64,000 bases of DNA from Lutimaribacter_A marinistellae (GTDB lineage Bacteria > Pseudomonadota > Alphaproteobacteria > Rhodobacterales > Rhodobacteraceae): assembly GCF_042648365.1 (NCBI RefSeq), contig NZ_JBHRXI010000004.1, positions 1-64,000 of the forward strand, written 5' to 3'. Below are positions 52,640 through 61,649 of this stretch, piece after piece; positions within the stretch are counted from its first letter, which is position 1; the number at the start of each line of letters is the position of its first letter. A program made the position numbers and the translations under genes. Under the pieces are notes generated by a model. It worked only from the letters and a program-made list of their open reading frames with translations. It was not told the DNA's origin and made no database searches.

Positions 52640-53989
52640 TCAGGCCAGCCGCCTGCGGCGCCCGACCGCCCAAACCGCCAGTTCGATTGCGGCAAGGGCC
52701 AACATCGACAGCCCCACCAGTGGAAAGAAGACCCCAGCAGCGACGGCCATGAGCAATAGCGTGCGCGGAATGCGCCAATCGGCCGGAACCTGCGGCACGC
52801 CCACTCCGCCGGAGGGTCGGCGTTTCCACCACATCACGGCGGCGGCCACCGACAGGATCACCATCGCCACGCAGGCCAGCAACAGAACGATCTGGTTCAC
52901 CAGCCCCCACTCCTGACCCATGTGCACGCTGATGCCCCATTCCGCCCAGCGCCCTAGCGTTCCAAGATCGGCGAAGCCCGCGTCGTACAGCACTTCGCCG
53001 CTATACTGGTCCAGGTGGATCACCCGCTCGTCGCTGATATCCGCGGGATAGACCGACGCGGTAAAGACACCGTCAGGCCCTTTCGGCATCGACAGCGCAT
53101 AGCCCGGCACGATGCCCAGCGCCTCGACGCGCGCGACGACGGCGTCAAGCGTCTGCGGCACGCCTTCGGCGGCGGCCGACACCGGGACCGGCTGCTTTTC
53201 CATGATCCAGGGCGCGCGGTCGACCGCATCGGCCAGCGGCCGGGTCGACACCGGCGCACCGGACCAGTAGCCATCCGGCATCCCCAGGCCCAGCGCATAG
53301 GAATAGTCGTAGAACTTGCCGCCCCAGACCGCCGACCACGGCAGGCCGGTCATCGCGAGAAAGACAATGAAACCGCCGGTATAGATCCCCGTCACCGCGT
53401 GCAGGTCGCGCCACCAAGGCCGCCCGCGCGTTGCCTTGATACGCACGGTCCCGACCTTTCGGCCTCGCGGCATCCACAGGTAGATCCCGGTGCCCACCAG
53501 CAGCACCATCCAGCCTGCCGCGGCCTCGATCATCCGGTTGCCCAGCCAGCCCACGTAGTCCAGCGAATGCAGCTTGCGCACCACGTACATCGCGGGGCTT
53601 CCCGCCGCGCCGCCATCCCAGAGACTGCCCAGCACGACCCCGGTATAGGGATCGACGAAAACGGTATCCTTCAGCCCATCGGGGCCAAGGATATCGACCT
53701 CGGCACTGCGATCGGCAGCACGGGCCGGCGTATAGGCCTTGATCTCACCCGGATGCGCGGTCAGCGCCGCCGAGGCGATCTGCGACGGGGCGAGCACCTC
53801 GTCGCCCGGTGTGACGAACCGCAGATGTGCATGCGTCGCATCGTTGATCTCGTCCTTGAAAAGATAGATGCCGCCGGTCACGGCAAGGATCAGCATGAAT
53901 GGCAGGACAAGAAGCCCCGCGATGAAGTGCCAGCGCCACACGGCGCGATAGAGCGCGGCGCCTGCCGCTACTTTGGTCTGTTCGGTCAT
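52640..53989 (-). CDS. PepSY-associated transmembrane protein
   Basis: 449-residue inner-membrane protein with about four membrane spans: near residues 15-40, 135-158, 188-210 and 345-370, plus a last hydrophobic pair at the C terminus. The N terminus (RAVWRWHFIAGLLVLPFMLILAVTGGIYLFKDEIN), WLRDLHAVTGIYTG-like WWRDLHAVTGIYTGGFIVF, and HMGQEWG are typical of PepSY_TM (PiuB-like) proteins of iron or copper uptake and ferric reduction. Conserved His pairs could bind haem. It is followed upstream by a DUF2946-like gene. Confidence 0.82.
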   Translation of the reverse strand: MTEQTKVAAGAALYRAVWRWHFIAGLLVLPFMLILAVTGGIYLFKDEINDATHAHLRFVTPGDEVLAPSQIASAALTAHPGEIKAYTPARAADRSAEVDILGPDGLKDTVFVDPYTGVVLGSLWDGGAAGSPAMYVVRKLHSLDYVGWLGNRMIEAAAGWMVLLVGTGIYLWMPRGRKVGTVRIKATRGRPWWRDLHAVTGIYTGGFIVFLAMTGLPWSAVWGGKFYDYSYALGLGMPDGYWSGAPVSTRPLADAVDRAPWIMEKQPVPVSAAAEGVPQTLDAVVARVEALGIVPGYALSMPKGPDGVFTASVYPADISDERVIHLDQYSGEVLYDAGFADLGTLGRWAEWGISVHMGQEWGLVNQIVLLLACVAMVILSVAAAVMWWKRRPSGGVGVPQVPADWRIPRTLLLMAVAAGVFFPLVGLSMLALAAIELAVWAVGRRRRLA

Positions 53990-54090
53990 GAAACCATTCC
54001 TGAAGGGCCCGCCATCCCGGCAGGCAAGAAAGAAAAGACACCGCGCGACATCGTCGCGCCCTGCCACGAACGGGGGACGGCCGAACGCCG

Positions 54091-54456
54091 TCAGCCGGTC
54101 ACGGGTGGCGCCCTCGGGGAATGGTTGATGTTCCGGGCTTGCGCCGCCCGGTGCAGGTGCGGCGCCAGCCGCCAGCCGTCATGCGCGACAAGCCGCAGTT
54201 GCACCGGATGATGGGCGGGCATCTCGGCGCGCGCCAGCGCGTGGCAGAACGGGCAGTGATGCTCGGAACCCACCCTGTCGCCGCACAAATCGGCCTCGCT
54301 ACCGCCGCTCGCCAGTGAAAACGCCGCGAAAGCGACGGCCTCCCGGTCCGGCGCCATCATCGCGGCCGAGCCTGCGCCCGAAAGAGCGACAAGCGCCACC
54401 AGCAGGAGCGCGGCAACAGAGGCGATACGGGCTTTCATCTCGGGCCGATGTGCCAT
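54091..54456 (-). CDS. DUF2946-like secreted protein
   Basis: About 121 residues. Start at 54456 (MAHRPEMKARIA) or six codons later. A hydrophobic segment near 10-28 is followed by LCGDRVGSEHHCPFCHALARAEMP, the CPXC motif of the DUF2946 family, often found beside copper or PepSY genes. Probably metal-binding in the periplasm. Located just upstream of the PepSY gene, same strand. Confidence 0.6.
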   Translation of the reverse strand: MAHRPEMKARIASVAALLLVALVALSGAGSAAMMAPDREAVAFAAFSLASGGSEADLCGDRVGSEHHCPFCHALARAEMPAHHPVQLRLVAHDGWRLAPHLHRAAQARNINHSPRAPPVTG

Positions 54457-54637
54457 GCACACGCGCCGGGGAAAAGTCCAAAAAACACTTCGCGCATCGC
54501 GGGAGTGACAACACGTGACCGGTCGGCGCGCATAACATTTCCCTGCTGCGACGATTCGTGGCAGGCTCACCCCGGGCGCATGACCGATGGCCGGGGCGAA
54601 CCCGGCACGACGCCTGAATTAACGGGAGGAGCCGAAA

Positions 54638-56038
54638 ATGAATTTGAGACCTGATCCGACATTCCACGCCACGCCCAAGCTCGCGATGGAGGCACCGGCC
54701 GAAACACTGGCCTTCACGCTCATGCTCAGTCCGGACGCGTCGCAGCCCGACGGGCTGGCCGTTGTCGATGTCGATCCCAAATCCGACAGCTATGGCAAGA
54801 TCGTCCACCAGGTCATCATGCCCAACAAGGGCGACGAGTTTCACCATTTCGGCTGGAACGCCTGTTCCTCGTCGCTGTCGCCGCTCTCCGGGCATGCCTT
54901 CCTCGAACGGCGCTACCTCATCATTCCCGGCATCCGCTCGTCACGCATTTACGTGGTCGACGTGAAAGAACCGCTCAAGGCCAAGATCCACAAGATCATC
55001 GAACCCGAAGAAGTCTTTGCCAAGACCGGCTATTCCCGCCCGCACACCATCCATTGCGGCCCCGAGGGCATCTATGTCTCGACGCTCGGCGGCGGCGGCG
55101 AGGACGGCACCGACGGCCCTCCGGGCATCTTCATCATGGATTGCGAAACCTTCGAGATCCTCGGCCGCTATGAGATGGACCGCGGCAGGCAGGACAAGCA
55201 CTATGACTTCTGGTGGAACCTGCCGCGTGACTACATGGTCAGCTCGGAATGGGCGCTGCCGCCACAGTTCGAAAACGGCATCGTGGCCGAGGATCTGCTG
55301 TCAAACAAGTATGGCCATTCGATCCATTTCTGGAACCTGCGCGAGCGGCGCAACGTCCAGACCATCGACCTTGGCGAAAACCACCAGATGGCACTGGAAA
55401 TCCGTCCCGCGCATGACCCGGCCAAAGATCACGGCTTTGTCGGCGTCGTGGTGGATACCACCAACCTGCAAGGCGCGATCTTCACCTGGTGGCGCAAGGA
55501 TGACGGCACGTTCGAGGCCAAGAAGACCATCACCATCGATCCGCAACCGGCCGATGCCGACGACCTGCCCGACCTGCTCAAGGGCTTTGGCGCGGTGCCG
55601 CCGCTGGTCACCGATATCGATCTCAGCCTCGATGACCGCTTCCTCTATGTCTCGTGCTGGGGCACGGGCGAGATGCATCAATACGACGTTTCCGACCCGA
55701 TGAACCCCAAGCTTGTCGGCAAGGTCGAAATCGGCGGCATCGTCAAGAAGACCCCGCACCCCAATGGCAAGACCTTTGGCTATGGCCCGCAGATGGTCGA
55801 AATCAGCCGCGACGGCAAACGCGTCTACTGGACCAACTCGCTCTATTCGACATGGGACGACCAGTTCTATCCCGGCGACCGGGGCGCGGCGATGGTCATG
55901 GCGGTTGCCGGCGAGAATGGCGGGCTGACCCTGTCCGAAGATTTCTGGGTCGAGTTCCCCGAAGGCTATCGCAGTCACCAGATCCGCCTCGAAGGCGGCG
56001 ACTGTTCGACCGACAGCTTCTGCTACCCCTCCGTCTGA
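54638..56038 (+). CDS. Selenium-binding protein SBP56 / methanethiol oxidase-like
   Basis: 466-residue beta-propeller protein of the SBP56 family. Bacterial members include MtoX, a copper-dependent methanethiol oxidase producing formaldehyde, H2S and H2O2. Motifs: DEFHHFGWNACSSSL near residues 66-80, YSRPHTIHCGPEGIYVS near 129-145, GRQDKHYDFWWNLPRD, the conserved RFLYVSCWGTGEMHQYD, and PHPNGKTFGYGPQMVEIS. No signal peptide is obvious. GGAGG precedes the ATG. Divergent from the DUF2946-like gene. The gene name mtoX is not assigned because methanethiol activity cannot be told from sequence. Confidence 0.85.
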   Translation: MNLRPDPTFHATPKLAMEAPAETLAFTLMLSPDASQPDGLAVVDVDPKSDSYGKIVHQVIMPNKGDEFHHFGWNACSSSLSPLSGHAFLERRYLIIPGIRSSRIYVVDVKEPLKAKIHKIIEPEEVFAKTGYSRPHTIHCGPEGIYVSTLGGGGEDGTDGPPGIFIMDCETFEILGRYEMDRGRQDKHYDFWWNLPRDYMVSSEWALPPQFENGIVAEDLLSNKYGHSIHFWNLRERRNVQTIDLGENHQMALEIRPAHDPAKDHGFVGVVVDTTNLQGAIFTWWRKDDGTFEAKKTITIDPQPADADDLPDLLKGFGAVPPLVTDIDLSLDDRFLYVSCWGTGEMHQYDVSDPMNPKLVGKVEIGGIVKKTPHPNGKTFGYGPQMVEISRDGKRVYWTNSLYSTWDDQFYPGDRGAAMVMAVAGENGGLTLSEDFWVEFPEGYRSHQIRLEGGDCSTDSFCYPSV

Positions 56039-56049
56039 CCCACGTCTGA

Positions 56050-56712
56050 TTGGTGGAGGGACTGGAAACGGCGACGGCCCTGTGGTGGGCCGTCGTCGCC
56101 TCGGGCGTCTATCACGGGATCAACCCGGGCATGGGCTGGCCGCTTGCGGTCTCGGCTGCGCTGATGGATCGGCAGCGCGGCAGCCTGTACCGTGCGTTCG
56201 GCGCGCTGGCGGCAGGCCACCTTCTGGCGATGGCGGCCGTGCTTTTCCCGTTCTCCGCCCTGCTGTTTCTCGCCGAATGGCAGCGCGAGATCCAGATCGC
56301 CGCCGCGCTGCTGGTGATCGGCTTCGGGCTCTACCTCGTGGTCAACCGCCGCCATCCCCGCATCCTCGCCCGCATTCCGCCGACACGGCTGGCGCTGTGG
56401 TCCTTTCTCGCCGCCATGGCGCATGGCGCGGGGTTGATGCTGGTGCCCATCTATCTCGGCATCTGCCGCACCATCGACAGCGATGCGGGCCACGCCGCCG
56501 CCGCCGACCTGATGGCCTCGAACGCGGCCGTGGCGGCCGCGGTTGCGGTGGTGCACACGCTTGCCATGACGCTTTCGGGCGGTGCCATCGCGCTCGGGGT
56601 CTATCACTGGCTCGGCCTGCGCTTCCTGTCCAAGGGCTGGTTCAACCTCGACCTCGCATGGGCGCTCAGCCTTATTCTGGTCGGCGCGATCTCCCTCGCA
56701 ACGCTGCACTGA
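56050..56712 (+). CDS. Polytopic membrane protein with His-bearing spans
   Basis: 220-residue inner-membrane protein with six hydrophobic segments. His occurs in membrane motifs (VYHGINPGMGWPLAV near residue 20; MAHGAGLMLVPIYLG near 123; VHTLAMTL), which could bind metal or haem. I do not recognise the family. The start is uncertain: TTG at 56050 or GTG at 56053, no good ribosome binding site. It follows the SBP56 gene by 11 bases and may be coupled to it. Confidence 0.65.
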   Translation: MVEGLETATALWWAVVASGVYHGINPGMGWPLAVSAALMDRQRGSLYRAFGALAAGHLLAMAAVLFPFSALLFLAEWQREIQIAAALLVIGFGLYLVVNRRHPRILARIPPTRLALWSFLAAMAHGAGLMLVPIYLGICRTIDSDAGHAAAADLMASNAAVAAAVAVVHTLAMTLSGGAIALGVYHWLGLRFLSKGWFNLDLAWALSLILVGAISLATLH

Positions 56713-56774
56713 CGCCACGCCGCCTTTGACAAGCCCCTCCCCCTCGCGCAGCATTCCGCCGAGGGAGGATCGAC

Positions 56775-57161
56775 GTGCCGCTGGAACTGCTGCTTTTGCT
56801 GGTGATCGGAGGGATTGCGGCCATCGCCGCGCTTCTGCACCTGTCCGGTCGCTCTGCGCGCCGCCACCTGCTGGTGGACGATATCGAAACCGAATGGCTG
56901 CGCCACTTTCCCGATGACATCGTGATCGACCACACGCTTTCGCGCGACGGCCATGCCGCCCTCGTGCGGACCGAGGCCGGGCCGGGCCTGCTCTGGGCTT
57001 TCGGTGCCGACACCGTCGCCCAGCGCCTGCGCGATTACGACCTGACCGATCACAAGCGCGGCTACCGCGTCGATTTCCACGACTTCGCAACGCCCCACGT
57101 GATCCTGCATCTCGACGATTTCGAACGACCCCGCTGGCGCAACCTGTTGGAGCGGTCATGA
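56775..57161 (+). CDS. Small hypothetical protein
   Basis: 128 residues. One N-terminal membrane segment (MPLELLLLLVIGGIAAIAALLHL), then a soluble domain: VDDIETEWLRHFPDDIVIDHTLSRDGHAALVR and a DFERPRWRNLL tail. Family unknown to me. A GTG start (56775) is supported by GGAGG. It overlaps the next gene by 4 bases. Confidence 0.7.
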   Translation: MPLELLLLLVIGGIAAIAALLHLSGRSARRHLLVDDIETEWLRHFPDDIVIDHTLSRDGHAALVRTEAGPGLLWAFGADTVAQRLRDYDLTDHKRGYRVDFHDFATPHVILHLDDFERPRWRNLLERS

Positions 57162-58123
57162 CCGACCAGATCACCTATCCGGATGTCGTGCAATTCGCGG
57201 TGCCGTTCTTCATCGCCGCCATCCTCGCCGAAATGCTGTGGATCGGTCTCACCGGGCGCGGTGGCCGGTACGAGACGCGCGACGCCGTCACCTCGCTCGT
57301 GATGGGGGCCGGCAACGTCGCCTCGGGGCTGCTGCTGGGCTTCATCGCCTACGGCTTTTTCATGTGGCTCTGGGCGCTGACCCCGTTCGACCTGGACACA
57401 TCGCTCTGGGCTGTGCTGCTGTGCTTCGTGCTCGACGACCTGCGGTACTACTGGGTGCATCGCTTCGGCCATCGCATCCGGTGGGTCTGGGCCAGCCATG
57501 TCAATCACCACTCCAGCCAGCACTACAACCTGACCACCGCGCTGCGGCAGACATGGACCTATACGTTCACCTTCATGATGGTCGTGCGTGCGCCGCTGAT
57601 CCTTATGGGCTTCCACCCCGCGCTGGTGCTGTTCTGCGGCGGGCTCAACCTCATCTACCAGTTCTGGATCCATACCGAGGCCATCGGCAAGATGCCCCGC
57701 TGGGTCGAGGCGGTGATGAACACGCCCAGCCATCACCGCGCCCATCATGGCCGCAACGCCCGCTATCTCGACTGCAACTATGCCGGCGTCTTCATCATCT
57801 GGGACAAGATGTTCGGAACCTTCGTGCCGGAACAGGAAAACGACCGGGTCGATTACGGGCTGGTGCACAACCTCGGCAGCTTCAACCCGCTGCGCGTGGC
57901 CTTTCACGAATGGGTCGGCATCTGGCAGGACGTGACGCAGCCGGGCTTGACCCTACGCCAGCGTCTCGCCTATGCCTTCGCCCCGCCGGGATACAGCCAT
58001 GACGGCTCGCGACAGACATCCGAGCAGATCAAGGCCGCACATCTCGCCCGCCACCCCGAAGATGCGGGCAGCCCCGGCTTCGAGGATCGCACAACCACCG
58101 CCGCGCCCGTGGTCGCCGAGTGA
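57158..58123 (+). CDS. Sterol desaturase/fatty acid hydroxylase family protein
   Basis: 321-residue membrane di-iron oxidase. Three or four membrane segments plus the histidine boxes HRFGHR, HVNHHSSQH and HHRAHHG. Bacterial members include carotenoid and hopanoid/lipid hydroxylases; substrate unknown. The ATG overlaps the previous gene by 4 bases, so they are translationally coupled. Confidence 0.88.
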   Translation: MTDQITYPDVVQFAVPFFIAAILAEMLWIGLTGRGGRYETRDAVTSLVMGAGNVASGLLLGFIAYGFFMWLWALTPFDLDTSLWAVLLCFVLDDLRYYWVHRFGHRIRWVWASHVNHHSSQHYNLTTALRQTWTYTFTFMMVVRAPLILMGFHPALVLFCGGLNLIYQFWIHTEAIGKMPRWVEAVMNTPSHHRAHHGRNARYLDCNYAGVFIIWDKMFGTFVPEQENDRVDYGLVHNLGSFNPLRVAFHEWVGIWQDVTQPGLTLRQRLAYAFAPPGYSHDGSRQTSEQIKAAHLARHPEDAGSPGFEDRTTTAAPVVAE

Positions 58124-58214
58124 TCCCGCACGGCTGAACAGGCACCGCGACACTGGAACGTCACGCTTCTTTCCGTCACCATGCAACGCGAACCCACTTC
58201 GGTTAGGGCACGGC

Positions 58215-58613
58215 ATGAACTGGCAAGCGCTCTGGAATGACGGCTGGATCATCTCGGCCCACGCGCTCAGCGCGCTGGCGGCCATCACCATCGGTGCGGT
58301 TCAACTGGCGGCCCCCAAGGGCACAACGGCGCATCGCGCTCTGGGTGCCTTGTGGGTCGCCGCCATCACCCTCACCGCGATCTCCAGCTTCTGGATCCAC
58401 GAATTCCGGCTGATCGGCCCCTTCTCGCCGATTCACCTGCTGTCGATCCTCGTACTCGTCACGCTCGTCTATTCGATCCGCGCCGTTCGCCGCGGCAACA
58501 TCACGGCGCATCGCGCCTCGATGATCCAGCTCTACCTACTGGCACTTGTTCTCACCGGTGCCTTCACCCTGCTCCCCGGCAGGACAATGAACGCTGTTCT
58601 TTTCGGCGGTTGA
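58215..58613 (+). CDS. DUF2306 membrane protein
   Basis: 132 residues with four hydrophobic segments and the conserved SAHALSALAAITIGAVQLAAPKGTTAHRALG and GNITAHRASMIQLYLLALVLTG motifs of DUF2306. Function unknown. Conserved His residues (AHA, TAHR) could bind metal or haem. It is 91 bases after the desaturase gene. Confidence 0.8.
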   Translation: MNWQALWNDGWIISAHALSALAAITIGAVQLAAPKGTTAHRALGALWVAAITLTAISSFWIHEFRLIGPFSPIHLLSILVLVTLVYSIRAVRRGNITAHRASMIQLYLLALVLTGAFTLLPGRTMNAVLFGG

Positions 58614-58628
58614 GGCCCGATCAATGGG

Positions 58629-59225
58629 TCAGAGCGAGTCGCGCGCCAGCGACCCGATGGACAACGCCGCGAAATAAAGCGCAAAGGCCAGCGCGGTCTG
58701 GAACGCCATGCCGTAAAGTGGCCACGACCGGGCAAGCCCCACGCCGCTGGCAGCTACGACAGCAACGCCAATCGCCGTCGACAGCAGGAACAGGCCCCAA
58801 AGCCCCGCGATCGGTGCCAGCTCTGCCCGCTGCGCCTGCAAAACCGCCGCCAGCATCGCCGCGACGAAAAACAGGGCTGTTGCGGGCGAGATGATGTCTC
58901 GCTCGCCGATACCGAAGACCTGCAACCCCGCAATGCTGCGCAGGCCGGCTTGCTGCAACAGGAACAAGGCGGCGACCAGCGCCCCGGCAAACAGGATAAG
59001 CGCCATCGACAGGCCGGTGCGTCCGCGCGTCGATGCGATTCCCGACAGGCCCAACAACAACAGGCCAAGCGCCGTTGCCGGCACCATCGCCGGATAGGCC
59101 GCGCCCAGACGAACGATTCCCTCGACATGAAGAATCCAGCCGACTACCAGCGCTCCGGCGGCAAGCCCGGTCAGCGCCACGTAGAGGATGAACTCGACCT
59201 GTTCGAACGAATCGTCGCGCGTCAT
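58629..59225 (-). CDS. Hypothetical six-span membrane protein
   Basis: 198 residues, almost wholly hydrophobic with about six segments, starting MTRDDSFEQVEFILYVALTGLAAGALVVGW. No conserved charged motif I recognise. GGGAGA precedes the ATG at 59225. Single gene, convergent with DUF2306. Confidence 0.65.
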   Translation of the reverse strand: MTRDDSFEQVEFILYVALTGLAAGALVVGWILHVEGIVRLGAAYPAMVPATALGLLLLGLSGIASTRGRTGLSMALILFAGALVAALFLLQQAGLRSIAGLQVFGIGERDIISPATALFFVAAMLAAVLQAQRAELAPIAGLWGLFLLSTAIGVAVVAASGVGLARSWPLYGMAFQTALAFALYFAALSIGSLARDSL

Positions 59226-59496
59226 GTCTGTCTCCCTGAAACGGGCAGGCTTGGTCCGCCTGCGCCGCCCTTGTGCATTTGACCGGCCACCCGCGAAACC
59301 CGTGCAGGCACGGCCGAAGCGTTCTCCCTGATCAAATGGTAGGGCGACAGCTTGCCGCGGGCGAGTCAAATCTTGCGTCACACGCATGACGGCGGTGTCA
59401 CGTCCCGAATTCGGCTCAAATTGACAGGTTAATCCCCTCTTCACGCTTTTGGCGAAATCTGGCGCGAACCGCCCGACGCGCCAGAAGGATTGCCCG
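59226..59496. other. Intergenic region between divergent genes at 59.2-59.5 kb
   Basis: 271 bases between the six-span membrane protein gene and the EAL-domain gene. A TTGACA occurs near 59418, and short inverted repeats of GTCAC are visible around 59383-59402, but I cannot fix a promoter. Confidence 0.35.
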
Positions 59497-60330
59497 ATGA
59501 ACCGCAAGAAACGTGCCGAGATTCCCGCCGGGGCCGAGAATCCGCTCAACGCCGCCGTTGCGGGGCGCGACCGGTCCACGCTGGCCATGGTGACCGAGGC
59601 GATCAAGCACAAGCAGTGCATGCTGGCCTTTCAGCCGGTCATGCAGGCGCAGCCCCCGCATGGCGTCGCCTTCTACGAGGCGTTGATCCGCGTCATGGAC
59701 GAAACCGGCCGCGTCATTCCCGCACGCGATTTCATGCCGGTGGTCGAGGATACCGAACTGGGCCGCGATCTCGACGCCGTCGCGCTGGAAATCGGGCTCA
59801 GGACCTTGGTGCGTAATCCCGATATCCGCCTGTCGGTCAACATGTCCGCCCGTTCGATCGGCTACCAGCGCTGGATGCGAACGCTGGGTCGCTTCCTTGA
59901 CAAGGACCCCACGCTTGGCGAACGCCTCATCCTCGAAATAACCGAGGGTTCGGCAATGATGTTGCCGGAACTCGTGATCGACTTCATGGACCGGCTCCAG
60001 CCCAAGGGCATCTGCTTTGCGCTCGACGACTACGGATCGTCGACCTTCAGCTTTCGCCATTTCCGTGACTTCCTGTTCGACGCCACCAAGATCGACGGCC
60101 AGTTCGTCCGCGGCGTGGCCGGCAACCGGGACAACCAGGCGCTGACCCGCGCCCTCGTCTCCGTCGCCAGGGAATTCGACATGCTGATCACCGCCGAATC
60201 GGTCGAGACGGTCGAAGATGCCGAGTTTCTTGTTTCCATCGGGGTCGACTGTCTGCAGGGCTACCTGTTCGGCGCGCCGACCGTGTCGCCGCCATGGAAA
60301 GACCAGGGCAAGGAGCGCGCCCGCGCCTAG
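59497..60330 (+). CDS. EAL-domain c-di-GMP phosphodiesterase
   Basis: 277 residues, nearly all EAL domain without a sensor or membrane segment. Catalytic residues are kept: Glu61 in EAL, Asn115 in NMSARS, Glu147 in EITE, Asp177-Asp178, Lys198 in KID, Glu234 in AESVE and Gln254 in QGYLF. The usual DDFGTG loop reads DDYGSS. It probably hydrolyses c-di-GMP and so may affect EPS and motility. The start at 59497 (MNRKKRAEIP) gives a plausible length; the open frame continues upstream to 59449. Confidence 0.85.
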   Translation: MNRKKRAEIPAGAENPLNAAVAGRDRSTLAMVTEAIKHKQCMLAFQPVMQAQPPHGVAFYEALIRVMDETGRVIPARDFMPVVEDTELGRDLDAVALEIGLRTLVRNPDIRLSVNMSARSIGYQRWMRTLGRFLDKDPTLGERLILEITEGSAMMLPELVIDFMDRLQPKGICFALDDYGSSTFSFRHFRDFLFDATKIDGQFVRGVAGNRDNQALTRALVSVAREFDMLITAESVETVEDAEFLVSIGVDCLQGYLFGAPTVSPPWKDQGKERARA

Positions 60331-60465
60331 TGCAACCTTCCGCAAGGTCAATGCCTGAGACAAGCTGTCTGTTGCTGCACTTGCGCACGTCGCTTATGTC
60401 ACGCTCTATAGGCCCGGGGCGCGGACCTTCTTCCCGCCCGGCCCTGATGGTAGAGGAAGGAACAG

Positions 60466-61641
60466 ATGACCAACGTAGTAATCGCATCGGCCGCGCGCAC
60501 CGGCGTCGGCAGCTTTGGCGGATCCTTCGCCAACACCCCCGCCCATGACCTCGGCGCCGCCGTGCTCGAAGCGGTCGTGGAACGTGCCGGCATCGACAAG
60601 TCCGAGGTCTCCGAGACCATCCTCGGCCAGGTCCTGACCGCGGCGCAGGGCCAGAACCCCGCCCGCCAGGCACATGTCAACGCCGGCCTGCCGATCGAAA
60701 GCGCCGCATGGGGCATCAACCAGGTCTGCGGATCGGGCCTGCGCGCCGTGGCGCTCGCCGCCCAGCACATCCAGCTTGGCGATGCCTCCATCGTCGCTGC
60801 AGGCGGCCAGGAAAACATGTCCATGTCCGCGCATGCCCAGAACCTCCGCCAGGGACAAAAGATGGGCGACATGCAGTTCATCGACACGATGATCAAGGAC
60901 GGCCTGTGGGACGCGTTCAACGGCTACCACATGGGCCAGACGGCCGAGAACGTGGCCGAGAAATGGCAGATCTCCCGCGACCAGCAGGACGAATTCGCCG
61001 TGGCCAGCCAGAACAAGGCCGAAGCCGCCCAGAAAGACGGCCGCTTCGCCGACGAGATCGTGCCCTTCACCATCAAGACCCGCAAGGGCGACATCGTGAT
61101 GGACAAGGACGAGTACATCCGCCACGGCGCCAGCATCGAGGCGATGCAGAAACTGCGCCCCGCCTTCACCAAGGACGGCTCGGTCACCGCGGCCAACGCC
61201 AGCGGCATCAATGACGGCGCCGCCGCCGCGCTGCTGATGACCGCCGAAGAGGCCGAGAAGCGCGGCATCGAACCGCTCGCGCGTATCGTGTCCTACGCCA
61301 CCGCCGGTCTCGACCCTGCGATCATGGGTGTCGGTCCGATCCACGCCTCACGCAAGGCGCTGGAAAAAGCCGGGTGGAAGCCCGAGGATCTCGACCTTGT
61401 CGAAGCGAACGAAGCCTTCGCGGCACAGGCCTGCGCCGTGAACAAGGACATGGGCTGGGATCCCGCCATCGTGAACGTGAACGGCGGCGCCATCGCAATC
61501 GGCCACCCGATCGGCGCCTCCGGCGCGCGCATCCTCAACACCCTGCTCTTCGAGATGAAGCGCCGCGACGCCAAGAAAGGCCTCGCCACGCTCTGCATCG
61601 GCGGCGGCATGGGCGTCGCCATGTGCCTCGAACGTCCCTGA
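60466..61641 (+). CDS. phaA: Acetyl-CoA C-acetyltransferase (3-ketothiolase)
   Basis: Thiolase (391 residues) condensing two acetyl-CoA to acetoacetyl-CoA, the first step of PHB synthesis and of the ethylmalonyl-CoA pathway. Acyl-binding Cys88 lies in NQVCGSGLRAVAL; the catalytic His is in GHPIGASGARI and the second Cys in CIGGGMG. GGAAGGA precedes the ATG. It normally stands directly beside phaB; here two other genes separate them. Confidence 0.96.
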   Translation: MTNVVIASAARTGVGSFGGSFANTPAHDLGAAVLEAVVERAGIDKSEVSETILGQVLTAAQGQNPARQAHVNAGLPIESAAWGINQVCGSGLRAVALAAQHIQLGDASIVAAGGQENMSMSAHAQNLRQGQKMGDMQFIDTMIKDGLWDAFNGYHMGQTAENVAEKWQISRDQQDEFAVASQNKAEAAQKDGRFADEIVPFTIKTRKGDIVMDKDEYIRHGASIEAMQKLRPAFTKDGSVTAANASGINDGAAAALLMTAEEAEKRGIEPLARIVSYATAGLDPAIMGVGPIHASRKALEKAGWKPEDLDLVEANEAFAAQACAVNKDMGWDPAIVNVNGGAIAIGHPIGASGARILNTLLFEMKRRDAKKGLATLCIGGGMGVAMCLERP

Positions 61642-61649
61642 CCCAACTC

